Shown: positions 1 to 12,323, counted from the first letter of the stretch. The stretch: 64,000 bases of DNA from Aselliscus stoliczkanus (GCA_033961575.1 CM066731.1:85643501-85707500); one strand, 5' to 3'. Translations and numbers: made by a program. Notes: a model not told the origin generated them from the sequence alone.

Positions 1-723
1 AAAAACAGACACATAGATCAATGGAACAGAATAGAGAGCCCAGGAATAAACCCATCCATATACGATCATTTAATTTATGACAATGGAAGCAAGAATTTAC
101 ATTGGAGTAAAGATAGTCTATTTAATAAATGGTGCTGGGAAAATTGGACTGATATGTGCAAGAAAAGGAAAATAGACCACCTACTTACACCATATATGAG
201 AACAAACTCAAAATGGATTAAAGACTTAAATGTAAGACCTGAAACCATAAAACTCCTAGAAGAAAACATAGGGAGTAAGTTTGCAGACATTACCCTCAGC
301 AATATTTTTACTGCTATATCCCCTCGAGCTAGGGAAATAAAAGAAAAAATGAACATATGGGATTACATCAAACTTAAAAGTTTTTTCACAGCAAAGGAAA
401 TCATCAATAAAACAAAAAGGCATCCTACTGAATGGGAGAAGATATTTGCCAGTGATATATCTGATAAGGGATTGATATCCAAAATTTATAAAACACTCAT
501 GAAACTCAACACCAAAAAAAAAAACAACCCAATTAAAAAATGGGCTGAGGATATGAAGAGGCATTTCTCTAAAGAGGACATACAGATGGCCAACAGGCAT
601 ATGAAAAAATATTCAACCTCACTAATCATTAGAGAAATGCAAATAAAAACCACAATGAGATACCACCTCACTACAGTTAGAATGGTTATCATCAATAAAT
701 CAACAAACAACAAGTGCTGGTGA
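1..723 (+). pseudogene. L1 ORF2 C-terminal fragment, open to a TGA
   Basis: ORF2 encodes the endonuclease/reverse transcriptase that copies L1 RNA into DNA at a nicked target. Only the region C-terminal to the RT core is present. The frame is open from base 1 to the stop at 721-723, about 240 codons. Family-typical motifs are visible: [20 protein letters not shown] at about residues 67-86 and [20 protein letters not shown] at about 206-225. The stop falls where the family normally has an arginine (CGA to TGA is one C-to-T change), next to the Cys/His cluster; after it the frame continues with [15 protein letters not shown]. It has no 5' ORF1 or endonuclease in view and cannot be functional. 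The open frame suggests a fairly young copy. Confidence 0.92.
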
Positions 724-826
724 GGTTGTGGAGAAAAGGGAACCCTGGTTCACTGTTGGTGGGACTGCAGATTGGTGCAGCCATTATGGAAATCTGTATG
801 GAGAGATCTCAAAAATCTGGAAATGA

Positions 827-952
827 GGGCCGGCCGAGTGGCACGGTGGTTAAGCGCTGGCTTGGGAAGCCAGCGGCCCCGGTTCGGGTCCCACATCTGA
901 GGGTCAGTGACACTACCCTCAAAAAAAAACAACAAAAAAACAAAAACAAAAA
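827..952 (+). mobile_element. Short tRNA-derived SINE (head-only form)
   Basis: The copy starts gggccggccgagtggc and carries a Pol III A-box-like ggccgagtgg (832-841) and a B-box-like ggttcgggtcc (881-891). After gtgacactaccctc it goes straight into an A-rich tail, so it lacks the body and AATAAA end of the long form. A target-site duplication ctggaaatg lies at 817-825 and 953-961, which shows insertion into the surrounding L1. Confidence 0.93.
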
Positions 953-1833
953 CTGGAAATGGGACTCCTGTATGATCCAGCAATTCCACTCTTGGGTATC
1001 TACCCAGAGGAATCCAAGACGTTAATTTGAAAAAAATATATGCACCCCTATGTTTATTGCAGCATTATTTACAATAGCCAAGACTTGGAAACAACTGAAA
1101 TGCCTATTGGTAGAAGACTGGATTAAGAAGCTGTGGTACATTTTATACAATGGAGTATTACTCTGATATAAAGAAGTATGAAATCGTACCATTTGCAACG
1201 ATATGGATGGACCTAGAGACTATTATGTTAAGTGAAATAAGTCAGTTATAGAAAGACAAATACCATTTGATCTCACTTATATGTGGAATCTGAAAAACTG
1301 AATGAACGAGCATAGTAAACAGAAACAGTCTCATAGATATAGAGGAAAAACTAATGGTTGCTAGTTGGGAGGGATATATAGATGAGAGAGAAGGGGAAGA
1401 GATTAGACAGCATAAATAGGTAACTTGAATATTGCCACAGGGATATGAAAAACAGTTAGGGGAATATAACAATGGGGTAAATATTTTGTGGGGTGTCAGA
1501 TGGTCACATGTTTTGTTAGGGAGACCACTTCATGGATGGAGTAGAGGCTTGATCACTGCACTGTATACCTGAAACTGATATTGTATAACATTGTATGCCA
1601 ACTGTAATTGAATATATAGATCGTCACGGGATGTGGATTATATGGTGGAAGGGAGTCAAAGGAATTGTAATCGATATGTGTGATATGGAGGGGGGAGTGG
1701 GGTGGCTAATTGGGGGAGGGCAGTTGTCACTTTGAGGGCTAAAAAGTAACTACTGCACTGTGTTGTACACCTGAAACTAATTTTTTTAAAAAAAATGTTT
1801 ATTTCAGAGTAAAAGAATTAAAAAAAAAAAAAG

Positions 1834-2727
1834 AACTTCCCAGAGAAGAAAAATGCTCTATGAGTTCATTACTACTAACCAGTAGTAGAAGGAATGTTAT
1901 AGGGACTTCTTTAAGATGAAAAAAAAAATCAAGATTATGAATAATAAAATGGCAATAGCTACATATCTATCAACAATTACTTTCAATGTAAATGGATAAA
2001 ATGCTCCAATCAAAAGACATAGAAGGGATGAATGGATAAGAAAACAAAACCCTTTCATAGGCTGCCTACAAGACTCTCACTTCAGATTGAAAGACACACA
2101 GACAGAAAGTAAAGGGATGGAAAGATATTTCATGAAAATGGAAACGGAAAAAAAAAAAAGCTGGGGTAACAAAAATAGATTTTAAAACAAAGGCTATAAG
2201 AAGATACAATGCAGGACCCAGTAATCCCATTTCTCAGTATTTATCCGAAGAAACCCAAAACACTACTTTGGGGGGACTTGTTCATTGCAGCATTGTTTAC
2301 AATGGCCAAGGTGTAGAGACAGCCTGGGTGTCCATCAATGAAGAATGGATAAAGAGGAGATGGCACATATATAAAATGAAATATTGTTTGGCCATGGAAG
2401 AGAATGGGTTCATGCCATTTGTGACACCATGGATGGACCTGGAGGGTATTGTGCTGAGTGGAGTATACCAGAGAAAGACAGATGCAATGTGATTTTGCTT
2501 ATATGTGGAATCTAAGAACAAAATTAACAAACAAAACAGAAACTAATTCATAGAAACAGAAAATATTTTAATGGTTACCAGATGGGAGGGGGGAAGTGCT
2601 CAGGGGTGTGGGTGAAAAAAGTGGAAGGGATTAAAAAGTACAAAGTTTGTTACAAAGTAGTTGTAGGCATGTAGGGTATAGAATAAGGAATATAATAAAT
2701 AATATTGTAATAACAACAACAAAAATT
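1834..2727 (+). mobile_element. Older LINE-1, internally deleted
   Basis: The left part (to about 2205) matches the start of L1 ORF2 and the sequence before it. A decayed reading of 'TFNVNG(stop)NAPIKRHRRDEWI' is visible, which is the endonuclease N-terminal region. From about 2213 the sequence jumps to the ORF2 C-terminus (ttcattgcagcattgtttac, ggatggacctggag) and the 3' UTR. The reverse transcriptase core is missing. Many stops are present. The middle was lost either before insertion or by later deletion. Confidence 0.8.
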
Positions 2728-3087
2728 TTAATAATGTTATATAATGGAAGCTATTTTTATCTACATGAACACACAGATAAGTTAAAGCATTATAAACAAG
2801 GTTAATTTAAGGTATAGGGGAAATAACCTATAAGAAAATCATAATAAGTTTAAATTAAATATTAATAAAAGCAACAACCAGAGCAGTAAATGTTTTAGTT
2901 TCTTAAAATGTTGACCACAGAGTCAAAATACAAGTTATTAATGTATCAACTATAAGAGAGGTGGTAACTGAATCTTGAAAAAAATTAGCTTGGCTCTATT
3001 AGTTATAAACAAAATTTGGCATGAATAATTTGGTTTCAAGAAACATAGTATACTGTTTTGTGGAAAGTGTTTTATGAAAGAGAAAGT
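2728..3087. other. Unannotated AT-rich spacer
   Basis: I see A/T-rich sequence without a recognisable repeat or coding signal between the second L1 and the next SINE. Confidence 0.6.
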
Positions 3088-3552
3088 GGGCTGGCCGAGT
3101 GGCATGTTGGTAATAGCTGGCTTGGAACGCCAGCAGCCCTGGTTCAGATCCCACATATGAGGGCCAGTGACACTGCCCTCTACAGCTAAGATGGTGAACA
3201 ACAGCTCCACCTGGAGCTGGGCTGCTGTGAGTCCCCGGGGCAGCATAGCTGCAGCCCCTGCTGCAGTGGGCTGCCATACGATACAGTAAGTGGCCTGCAG
3301 CCAGCGTGAGCAGCTGGTAGCCAGTGTGAGCTGCCAAAGGCTGCTGTGAGCAGCTGTCCAGAGGCCGGAGACCAATCTGCCTCACCCAAGAAGAGAGCAA
3401 TGATGATATCAACATGGGCCAGTGAACCAACGTCCTTCACAACTAGACTGAAGAACAAAAGGACAGCAACTTGTCTGTTCCCCTTCCCAGGTTCCCCAAC
3501 GCTGTTCTTCTCCCCCAATTCCCCAATAAAATCTTAAAAGAAAAAAAAGAGA
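3088..3552 (+). mobile_element. Long tRNA-derived SINE (T+ form)
   Basis: The same tRNA-like head as the short form is followed by a GC-rich body (ctacagctaagatggtgaac, ctccacctggagctgggctg, an internal run of agc-rich repeats) and by a 3' end ccccaataaaatctt plus A tail. The pairing of AATAAA with a T-run is the arrangement described for T+ SINEs. A duplication gagaaagt lies at 3080-3087 and 3553-3560. Confidence 0.92.
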
Positions 3553-3607
3553 GAGAAAGTAAGATTGAAAGAGAATAAGAAACGGGGGGAAAAAAGTAAG
3601 TGGGCAT

Positions 3608-5457
3608 AATGAATTTTAACCTTCCAAAAGATATATTGACCTGGAGCCTGTGAATGTGATCTTATTTGAAACAGGGTCTTTGTGGATGTAATTATATTAA
3701 AGTTCTTGAGGTAAGATTGTTTTAGATTTATGATGAGTTCTAAATAAAATGCCAGGTGTCCTTATAGAGCAGGAGAAACACAGAGACATAGAGAGAAGGC
3801 CATGTGAAGATAAATATAGAGATTGAAGATATGAAGCTAACCAGGAACCTGAAAGGAAGGAGGTTGTGAGAATTCCCAAATGCATAACCAACTCAGATGG
3901 AAGTTCAGGTAACCTGGGGACCCCTTTTGTGACTGGCATCTGAAATGAAGGTAGTCTTGTTGAGAAATTTGCCTTTTAACTTATGGGACCTGACACTAAC
4001 TTCAGGTAGTTAGTGTTAGAATTGAATGACTTTGCCTTTAAGGTATGAGATCTACACTAATTCTGGTTAGTGTCAAAATTGAATTGCATTGTACGACACT
4101 TAGTTGGTGTCAGAGAATTGATGTTAGAACACATTGAGAGATTCACTGTTTAGAAATTATGCTCTGGAGAAAAGGCCAAAGGTTTGTCTGGACAACCTTT
4201 TGCTGAAGAGACAAGAGATGTGACTCATGCCTACAATTAAGTATCACAGGAGAAACTAATAATAGAAGTGATTTATCCAGGAAAGATTTGTGCAGGATTC
4301 TTGTCTAATAACATGGACCTGGAGACAATGCATAGAAGACCATCAGGGATTTTTGAGAATATTTTATCAGCAGAAACACTACCATATTAGACTGAAAGGG
4401 GCAGAAACAGGACACAAGGACAAGACAGTTAGACTTCTAAAATTCCACAGGCAGGAATGGGATCATAGGGTACCCTTGATGTAACAAATATAATACTACC
4501 ATTCAAGAAAAGGAAGAATGACTCTGAGGGTAGCACAGATATTGATGGGGAACCAAGAACTCAGAAGACAAAGCTTCAAGTGATAGAGGATTATTCCCAG
4601 GGTTTGAAACCTAGTGAAATCTTCCTTCCTGGGTTTTGAACTTGCTTATGATCAATGATTCCTTGGCTCTTTCCATTTTTTCTCTTTTGGAATAAGAAGG
4701 TGTGTACTATTCTTGCCCCTTTATTGTATTTCAGAAATAGATAATCAATTTGTCTAGTCTTACAGGTCTAGAGGTGGAGAAGAATTTTTTCCCAAGATAG
4801 ACCATACCCAGACTCTCCTCTATGCCTGTTTTAGATGACAGAGATGACAACATTTGGGACTTTCAGGCTTGATATTTAGATGAGCTCTTGGATTTAGAGT
4901 TTATGTTATAATAGGCTGAGACTTTCAAGAATATTGGAATGGGCTAAATGTATTTTGCATATGGAACAGATATAAATTTCTGGAGGTCAGGGGCCAGATC
5001 ATAATTTGTTGAGTTGTTGCCCCTAAAAGATATTTCCACCTGAAAGCTGTGAATGTGTCCTTATTTGGAAAAAGGGTCTTTGAAGAGGTAGTTGAATTAA
5101 GAATCTGAAGAGGAGATCATCTTGGATTTAAGCTGGAACCTGAAAAAACCAGAGAAGTCCTTATAGAACAATGGAGATACAAACACACAGAGAAGAAGGC
5201 CATATGAAGAGAGAGGGAGAAACTGGTGTTAACTGGTGCTATGTAGTTACAGTCCCAGGAATGCCAAGGTTTGCTAGCAAAAACTAGGAGAGGTGCATGG
5301 AACAGATCCCCCCTCAGAGCCTTCAAAAGGAACCAACCCCACCAATACCTTGGTTTCAGACTTATGACACTCCAGAATCATGGGAAAATATATTCCTGCA
5401 TTTTTAAGCCATTCACTTTGTGGAAACTAGTTATTGTAAGTCAAGGAAATGAATACA
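3608..5457 (+). mobile_element. MaLR-like (MLT1 type) element with two LTRs
   Basis: Two related LTR segments share gtgaatgtg...cttattt, cagggtctttg/aagggtctttg, tgtccttatag and agaaggccat. The first starts near 3608 and fades after about 3930. The second runs 5007-5457 and ends with the taagcca...tttgtgg pattern of MLT1 LTRs. Between them, 4800-5005 resembles the 3' internal part of MaLR elements (acaacatttgggactttcag, aatgtattttgcatatgg). No gag or pol reading frame can be seen. The LTRs are diverged from each other, so the insertion is old. Subfamily assignment is uncertain. Confidence 0.7.
3969..4094 (+). repeat. Diverged tandem duplication, period about 63 bp
   Basis: ttgccttttaac...tgacactaac...gttagaattgaatga (from 3969) is followed by ttgcctttaagg...tacactaatt...tcaaaattgaattg (from 4032). 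The two units share their order of motifs with substitutions. It lies inside the LTR element described at 3608-5457. Confidence 0.7.
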
Positions 5458-7296
5458 TGGGGATAAAAAGGAGAACTGGATAGATTCATTAATAGCACAT
5501 CATTATACTGCAAATGCCAAAATATTGTTCCACATTTATCTTCTCAGCAAAATAATCCAAAACAAATGTTCAAGCAGAACCCAACCTACCAGTTACACCT
5601 CCCACGTCTTGCTTGCCACTGCTCACAGAAATAGTTGTTCAGCTTATGCTGTGGAAAAGTCTAAATTTTATATTCTCTTCATTTTAAACCAAACAATCAA
5701 CTTAGATGCCTTAACAGGATTCTAAATTATTTATTGGTAAGAAAAAATCTTTGTTATTCCTGACACTGATATGAATAAACATTGACAAAAAGAACAGAAG
5801 AGGCAGATAAAAATAACAAAGGAAACACATAAAGAAGGTTTGAACTAAAGGAATGAAATGGAAAAGTTAAGACATGATTAATAATAAATTTAGAAAAAAA
5901 TCCTTTTTTCTATTAAAATTTATAGCATAGATATATCCAGAACAACAATATACAAGATTTCAAATTCAGACAGAATCGTATTCTAAATTCAAATGTGATA
6001 TCTGAATTCTCAATTACATATACATTGTTCTCTACAACACACATAAACCACAGAGAAAAAAGAAAAAATACATATAAAATGAAGGATATGGAAGTAAAAA
6101 GAAAAACACAGGCTATTTGTTGTGAATATGACTAACGCATACTTATCCAGCAAGGGTAATACATGTTGCAAATTGAATTGAATAATGATTTCACTGCCTA
6201 CTTGGTTTCTACATGAGAGATACACATGGAGTCTGAAAGCATTTATTATGCAACACAGAATGTAAGTCGTCATCTAAGATGGGATTTCAGAAATGTCACT
6301 AACACACTAATTTACTGCTGTTTTCAGAAGAAAAATAAAAGCATTGCATACAACCACTATGAACTGAATGTTAACAGAACATCTCAATTACAAATCGTAT
6401 TTTTCCCTGTTAAACTTTACTTTGCTCTAAGGACAGCTTTAGAGGTTTTTGAAGGAGAGAAAAGAAAAAGAAATGGTATTCACTATTTATTTAAAAGAAT
6501 ACCATTTGATGTTTGTAACAATCAGAAATTGATGATTTTATATATAATTCAATCTATAAAGTCTTTTTTCTGGTCAAAAATCCTACAAAGGAATGCTGTT
6601 TTGTCAAACCCTAGGTATATCTTGTTTGTCAGAAAAAAGAATTACAGAAGATAGATGTCAGTCACTTTTATAAAATGAATCTACAAATTTAAAACTCAAA
6701 GGAATTTCTGGGCCATTGAGAATTAAATGGATCTCGACTCATGCCATGAGAAATTCATTTTCAGAGATCTGTGCCAACCTAAAAGAATCCCAAAACAAAA
6801 TGACAGTTCCAAACTGGTTTCTTAGGCTAATATGTAACATGTTTGCTTCCTGACTGCAAATGGGTGGTAGCGGTTTAGACAGAGGAGGGTAGAAATGCAG
6901 AGATGTGAAAGAAAGCAGTGTTTGACAATGCCAGATAGTAATCCCTAACCAGCATGAATCTTTACTTAAACAATGGAATGTTGACACTTGGTATTTGAGT
7001 AGCAGATTTAAATAAAATGACAATGTTTCTCTCCCTTTAGTGAAGAGGATTAAATGAAAATAGATTATAATAAGAGCATGTTACTTATTAAGTTTAAATA
7101 AGGGAAAAAAAATAGTCAAGCATATACTCATTTCCTTCTATGGGAGCTTCCATTAATAAAATACTAAAATATACAAATTAAAATGACATGTTATCTCTCT
7201 ACATTGCTTTAGACAAAGCCAGGTACAGCAAGACAATGCTCTCCCAGTATTTCAGAAAATACGTGGTATGATATATCATTACATGGATTTATATGT
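5458..7296. other. Unannotated low-GC sequence
   Basis: No repeat family or gene is recognised. The longest open frame (plus strand, 6226-6654, 142 codons) has no motif I know and no codon or context support. It is probably chance. Confidence 0.5.
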
Positions 7297-7382
7297 GGTG
7301 TGTGTGCGGGAGAGAGAGACAGAGAGAGAGAGAGACAGAGAGAGAGACAGAGAGACAGAGAGAGAGACAGAGAGACAGAGAA
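7297..7382 (+). repeat. GA/GACAGA microsatellite
   Basis: The tract is a run of gagaga interrupted regularly by acagag units, about 85 bp long. Confidence 0.95.
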
Positions 7383-7643
7383 TGGAGAAAAGCAAATATA
7401 ATAAAACCAGATAAACTAAGTATTATAATTGACTATGATGAAGTTTTTGTTTTTTTAAAATAGTATTAAATTACTTTTACTTTTAACATCAAATATGTTT
7501 TCTTTTTGTAATCATTAGGTAGATTGGGGAAGAGGTATATGGGCATGAGTGATGAGGCAAGGGGAGGTGGTACTTTGTAAAGTGTATTTAGATTTTTATG
7601 GCTCCTGTTATGTGAATTGGCTTTGAAATACCAGTTTGTTCTA

Positions 7644-8229
7644 TGTGATGGTTACATTTTTGTGTAAACTTGAATGGGCTATTTGGTGCCCAGAGGTTTC
7701 CTCAAACGTTATTCTGAGTATTCATGTTAGGATGTTTGGAGATGAGTTTGATGTTGAAATTGATAGGCTGAGTAAAGCAGGTTGCCCTCCCTAATGTGAA
7801 ATGGGTCTCTTCCAATTAATTGGGGGCCTAAATAGAACAAAAAGCCTGATTCTTGCCTGAATAACAGAGAATTCGTTTTGCCTTTGAGCTGGGACATTGG
7901 TTTGTCCCTGTCTTCAAACAAACTGAAACTTTCCCTCTTTCTGGGTCTTGAGCCTGCTGGCCTGTGTGACTGAAACCACACCTCTGTTCTCTTGTTTCAC
8001 AGGCCTCCAGATTTGAATTAGAAGAACACTACTGGTTCACTTGGGTCTCCAGCTTGCCAACTACAGATCTTGGGACTTGTTAGCCTCCATAACCACATGA
8101 GCCCATTTTTTATAATAAATCTCTTGACATAGAGATACATATCTATGTATCATATAGGTATATCTCACATAGATATATGTCATATATGTTCTAATGGATC
8201 TGTTTCTCTGGAGAACCCTGACTGTCACA
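7644..8229 (+). mobile_element. Solo LTR, ERVL/MLT2-like
   Basis: It begins tgtgatggtt and ends ccctgactgtcaca, keeping TG...CA ends. Internal blocks include gagtaaagcaggttgccctc, tcttgagcctgctggcctgt, tctccagcttgccaactaca, ataataaatctctt (poly(A) signal region) and ctgtttctctggagaaccct. These are in the order I associate with ERVL-class LTRs. No matching duplication is visible at the borders, so the copy is old. No internal retroviral sequence flanks it. Confidence 0.78.
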
Positions 8230-8513
8230 CTCTTCAATCCAATTCTGTTCGAATTTTTTCTTGTTTGAATTGTTTCTTCAAAAACCAGAATGCTGGTTGC
8301 ATAACTTTCTGTATGAAGACTTCAGTTTTATTATTTTACGTGTTACTCTACTCTGTCCAGAATACCTCCTTTGGTCATTTTCAGGAAGTACCCATTTAGT
8401 AATTACAGCAATGACATATTCTTTCTTGACTGGGCCTAACTCAGAATGCATTTGCTGTCACTGAATGTTTACATGACTAATATATTATATCTTTGATTTC
8501 CCAACCATTAAAT

Positions 8514-9191
8514 CAAGAGTGGGCAAACCATAGCCCCAAATCTGGCCTGCCATCTATTTTTGTAAATAAAACTTTATTGGAGGGCCGGCCGAGTGGCGCA
8601 ATTGTTAAGCGCTGGTTTGGATGTCAGCGGCCCCGGTTAGGACCCCACATGAGGGCCAGTGACACTGCCCTCTACAGCTAACAACAGCTCCACCTGGAGC
8701 TGGGCTGTGCGAGCCCCGGTGATGGTGTGGGCTGCAGCCCCTGCTGCAGTGGGCTGCCATAGGCTACAGTGAGTGGCCCGCAGCCAGCGTGAGCGGCTGG
8801 CAGCCAGCGTGAGCTGCCAATAGCCGTGGTGAGCGACATCCAGAGGCCAGCGACTGATGTGCCTCATCCGGGAAGAGCGCAATGACGATACCAACAGCGA
8901 AGCAACATCCTCCGCAACTAAACTGAAGAACAAAAAGACAGCAACTTGTCTGTTCCCCTTCCCCGATTCCCCATCGCTGTTCCCCTCCGCCAATTCCCCA
9001 ATAAAATCTTTAAAAAAAAAAAAAAAACTGCTGAAAAAAAAATTTATTGGAACACACACATGCCTAGTCATGTAACTATGGCTGCTTCTGCCCTATAACA
9101 ATAACTATGAGTAGGTGCATCAAAAATCATGGCACACAAAGCCAAAAATACTTATTATGTAACCCTTTATCGAAGAAGTTCATTAACTTCT
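8514..9191 (+). mobile_element. Nonautonomous hAT-type DNA element, split by a SINE
   Basis: Left part: gagtgggcaaaccatagccc...ctggcctgccatc...ttgtaaataaaactttattgg. Right part: ttattggaacacac...tatggctgct...ggcacacaaagcc...ccctttatcg. Together they follow a common mammalian MER-type element with GGGTCGGCAAACT-like inverted ends. The family name is not certain. The SINE at 8582-9042 divides it. Confidence 0.7.
8582..9042 (+). mobile_element. Long tRNA-derived SINE (T+ form)
   Basis: A full long copy: head gggccggccgagtggcgc, body, and end ccccaataaaatctttaa with a long A run and a second A run after ctgctg. The duplication tttattgga lies at 8573-8581 and 9043-9051. Several CpG sites remain. 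Confidence 0.93.
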
Positions 9192-9489
9192 AATTAAATC
9201 AATCTTTAATTGGTTCATGTAAGTCTCTTCAGATACAATGAATACTCATTGAAGAAACTATTCATCCTTCTATGTATTCTGTGTCTTCATTTGCCCCGAA
9301 TGGGGTTCATAGCATGATGGAAGCTTAAAAATGGATGGTTACCTGAGTTCTTGACTTGAAGGTGAAAAAAGCAAGTAGAGGAGAAAGAGAAATGAGATAT
9401 TGAAGAAGTGTAATATGTTTTTTTGCATGCTAAGAAGTTGCTATGTTGTATTATAGTGGTTTTTTTGTTGTTGCTCTTTGAAAGGATTT

Positions 9490-9625
9490 TTCTTACTAAA
9501 TGATGAGCTTTTTTAGAGCAAATACAATATATACATACATATTTTTAAATTTGTATACACCAAGCAAGCATAATGTCTTGCTCAGAGTAGGAGTCTAATA
9601 TATGTGTTTAATGAGTGAATGAAAG
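9490..9625 (+). mobile_element. L2 3' end
   Basis: The segment cttgctcagagtaggagtct followed by aatatatgtgtttaatgagt and gaatgaa matches the L2 terminal pattern (acatagtaggtgctcaataaa...tgaatgaa). Confidence 0.6.
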
Positions 9626-10464
9626 TGAGTAACCTGAGCTAATAGAGAAAAGCCAGAAACATCCTAAGAAGCTATTGGAGCATAAAAGGTGAATGAGAGA
9701 ATAGTGAGAAATCAGATCAGAAAACTAAGCAAATATATTATAAAAGGCCTAGTGAAATAACTTAAGGACTTTCTTTTTATTATTTAGGTGATGGAGTGAC
9801 CAATAATAATAGGGAGTACTATAGGTCAACTTGTGTTTAGATAGATCACCTCAAAAGGTTAACTTTAGAATATTAGAATAAACATTATTGAATCATAAAT
9901 GGAGAATTAGAGGAATATTACATGGTTCTTGAAGCAAATAAAATACTACACATTCTACAAAACAAATACATTAAACATATTAAAGTATATTTTATTTATA
10001 AATTAATTTATAAAACTAAACAAATAATTTACCCATATTGATAAAACATACAGAGGAAGTAGAATTACTTCACTTGAAGAAATGGTTATGTGATCCAGAA
10101 CTGCATCTCTCTGTAACCTCTACCCATAGTCATATTTTATTCATATAAGTTACAACTCCCTGAATGTCCCTATGAGAAGCTTTATTAACTGCCACTTTAT
10201 ATAGCAGACTGAAATATAAATCTCCAAATTCATAGGGCATATTGATCCAATTGTGTTTTATGTTTGAAGTTTCCTGAAGATCGTTTTGATCCCTTAATGG
10301 CAATGAAACATACAAATTACAGAATGATTGATAGTTAAAATAGAGACATTGCTTCACTTAGCAAAACTTTATATAATGAAGTTTTTCCAATTTCTACACA
10401 TTTTACTTTCATGGAAATACACTTTTTACACAAAAGTCATATACATATGTGAAGTAAGAATAAT
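9626..10464. other. Unannotated low-GC sequence
   Basis: Nothing recognised beyond A/T-rich runs. Confidence 0.5.
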
Positions 10465-10670
10465 ACAGTAGAAAGATAAAATGCTTCTGAATTAGAGTGT
10501 TGGGTGCAAATTCCAGCACAAAGTTAACCTATATGATTTTTGGTAAATCATCAACTTTTCTATGCCTTAGTTTTCTCATCTGCATAATGATGACATCATA
10601 CCTCCTCAACTATATTCTTGTATAAATCACAGATAAAGTATATAAAACCAGTGTAACTAAGCAACAAAAT
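10465..10670 (+). mobile_element. MIR SINE
   Basis: The MIR core order is visible: tgggtgcaaattccagcaca, then ttggtaaatcatcaactttt, then gccttagttttctcatctgc and ataatgatgaca, ending in tataaaaccagtg. Confidence 0.8.
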
Positions 10671-12323
10671 TCTATATATCTTATTTGAAAACATATTTTT
10701 AAACATATTTAGTAAATTCAATTGCATATCAGGATATAGTTTCACCTACAATAAAAGAATACATATCTACATAATACACAGATACATCAATTTTCATAAA
10801 AGTTACCCTACATGTGTTTCAATAGAGAAAAAAGACAACCTCAATGTAGTCAGAAAGCATTTGTCTCTACTTTCAAAAATTCCAAATTCTTTGCTAACTT
10901 TATATGCAGTTATATTATGCAAAAGGGGAGAACGTTGCAAATGATCTTTCAAATGCTGCTTATTTCCAACTTTTTCTTTGTATTCTCAAAGAAAGAAAAA
11001 ACATGGGTTCTCCGGAAACATTGTCATACTCTACTATTTTTTTTTTTAAATTCACCCTCCACACAGGTACAGACAAACAACTCTGACACTTGCTCTGTAA
11101 AATTTAGTCTTTGAAATACATAATTAAAACTTATTAGGGTTAGTTGGTTTTATTCCTAGCCTTTTGAACCTTTCTTTATATTGCATGTCTTAAGCTCCTA
11201 TTTCCATTTGAATTATTGAGGGAAGCATTGACATAAGTATCTTAAAAATAAATGACTAAATTTAATTTCATTAGAAAAGCTCAAATATCCACATAAAAAT
11301 GAAAATACGCAGGATGTTTACTCACTCCTACTACCTTTGAATGTCACTCTAATGATTGCCATTTTGTTGGTGGCCAATTAGCCTAGTAGCTTGAATCACT
11401 GATATAATAATGAAATCGGATTATCCATTCAATCCTTGTATAAACCTGCTAAACTTAGTTCAGTACTGCATCAGTTCACATCCCCAGCCAACAGCTTTCC
11501 AAAGACATGCCAGGTTATATTTTTCTCACAAAAGTAAAGAAACAACAACCAAAAAAAAAAAAAAGAAAGAAAGAAAAGAAAAAAAATGTTAGTATAATGA
11601 TTTGCTGTATATAAGGAAAAAGTTGTTAAATCTATATCTACTTGCCTGTACATATTCCACTAATAATATAAATGTGAGTCAAAATTACAATTCCATTTCT
11701 TCTCACACTGCATTTGAAAAAGAAGCAGTTGCAATGTAATGTTGCTTTTATACTACTAAAAATGTTGATATGCAATATTAGTACATTTAAATTTATGATT
11801 TGGACATTGGATGATTTATTTAGTAGAGAAGAGTGATTTTAAAGAAATAGGGAATGGGAAACTATACTCATATGGATAGAAATAGTTAAAAAATTGGTTT
11901 TGATTGGTTTTCTTTTTAATTGCAGCTAAAACTTATTGTCTGTAAACACTGGAGAGCTTTTGGGACATATATGTGAATGTATGTCAAGAGGGAAGATATA
12001 CTTTGTGAATGGGCATTCCAAGTTCTCAGATCTTGTCACCCAGTGCTGATTTCAGGGCACCAGCATGCTGTGTAATGTAAACGCAGGTAATTATTTATAT
12101 TTGACTCCTTATAAGAGCAACCATGTTATTCATTCACTGTCTCTAAGGTCAAGACTTGCTGTTCCAATCTGGTTACAATTTTTCCATCAAGTTTTTCTGA
12201 ACACCATCTGAAAGTGTCTGCTCAGCAGTTATTATAGAACCATGACTTAGACCACTTTGACAGCTGAATATTAGAATACATTTAAGAATGTATTCAGTTA
12301 GAAGCCAGGAAGACCAATGAGAA
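10671..12323. other. Unannotated low-GC sequence
   Basis: No clear repeat or gene. It includes an A-rich stretch with gaaa units at 11549-11588. Confidence 0.5.

Larger units (their letters stand above)
1..1833 (+). mobile_element. LINE-1 3' half (ORF2 C-terminus plus 3' UTR)
   Basis: The copy reads from the C-terminal part of L1 ORF2 through the 3' UTR to an A-rich tail near 1810-1833. A SINE at 827-952 interrupts it. ORF2-type coding similarity continues after the SINE with frame breaks to about 1300. The 3' UTR holds two copies of the motif tgtacacctgaaact-like (about 1562 and 1766), a pattern also seen in the other L1 ends of this window. The left end is cut by the window border, so true 5' truncation cannot be judged. 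Confidence 0.93.

Noticed and set aside
827..952. A functional tRNA gene
   Set aside because: The A- and B-box-like motifs fit, but the head does not fold into a full tRNA with an acceptor stem, is followed by SINE sequence and an A tail, and has a target-site duplication.
2950..3518. Overlapping minus-strand open frames of 110-143 codons
   Set aside because: They are translations of the antisense strand of the long SINE at 3088-3552. The same peptides recur at 8637, 12837, 17639, 34249, 39934, 42561 and 44236 with each SINE copy, so they reflect the repeat and not genes.
3697..3939. Minus-strand 80-codon open frame
   Set aside because: It lies on the antisense strand of the LTR element at 3608-5457 and has no known domain.
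6226..6654. 142-codon plus-strand open frame
   Set aside because: No recognisable motif, no start context or neighbouring exon signal, and low-complexity AT-rich composition. A frame of this length can arise by chance in 64 kb read in six frames.
7297..7382. CRISPR-like regular repeat array
   Set aside because: The units are simple GA/GACAGA microsatellite repeats with no spacers, in animal DNA.
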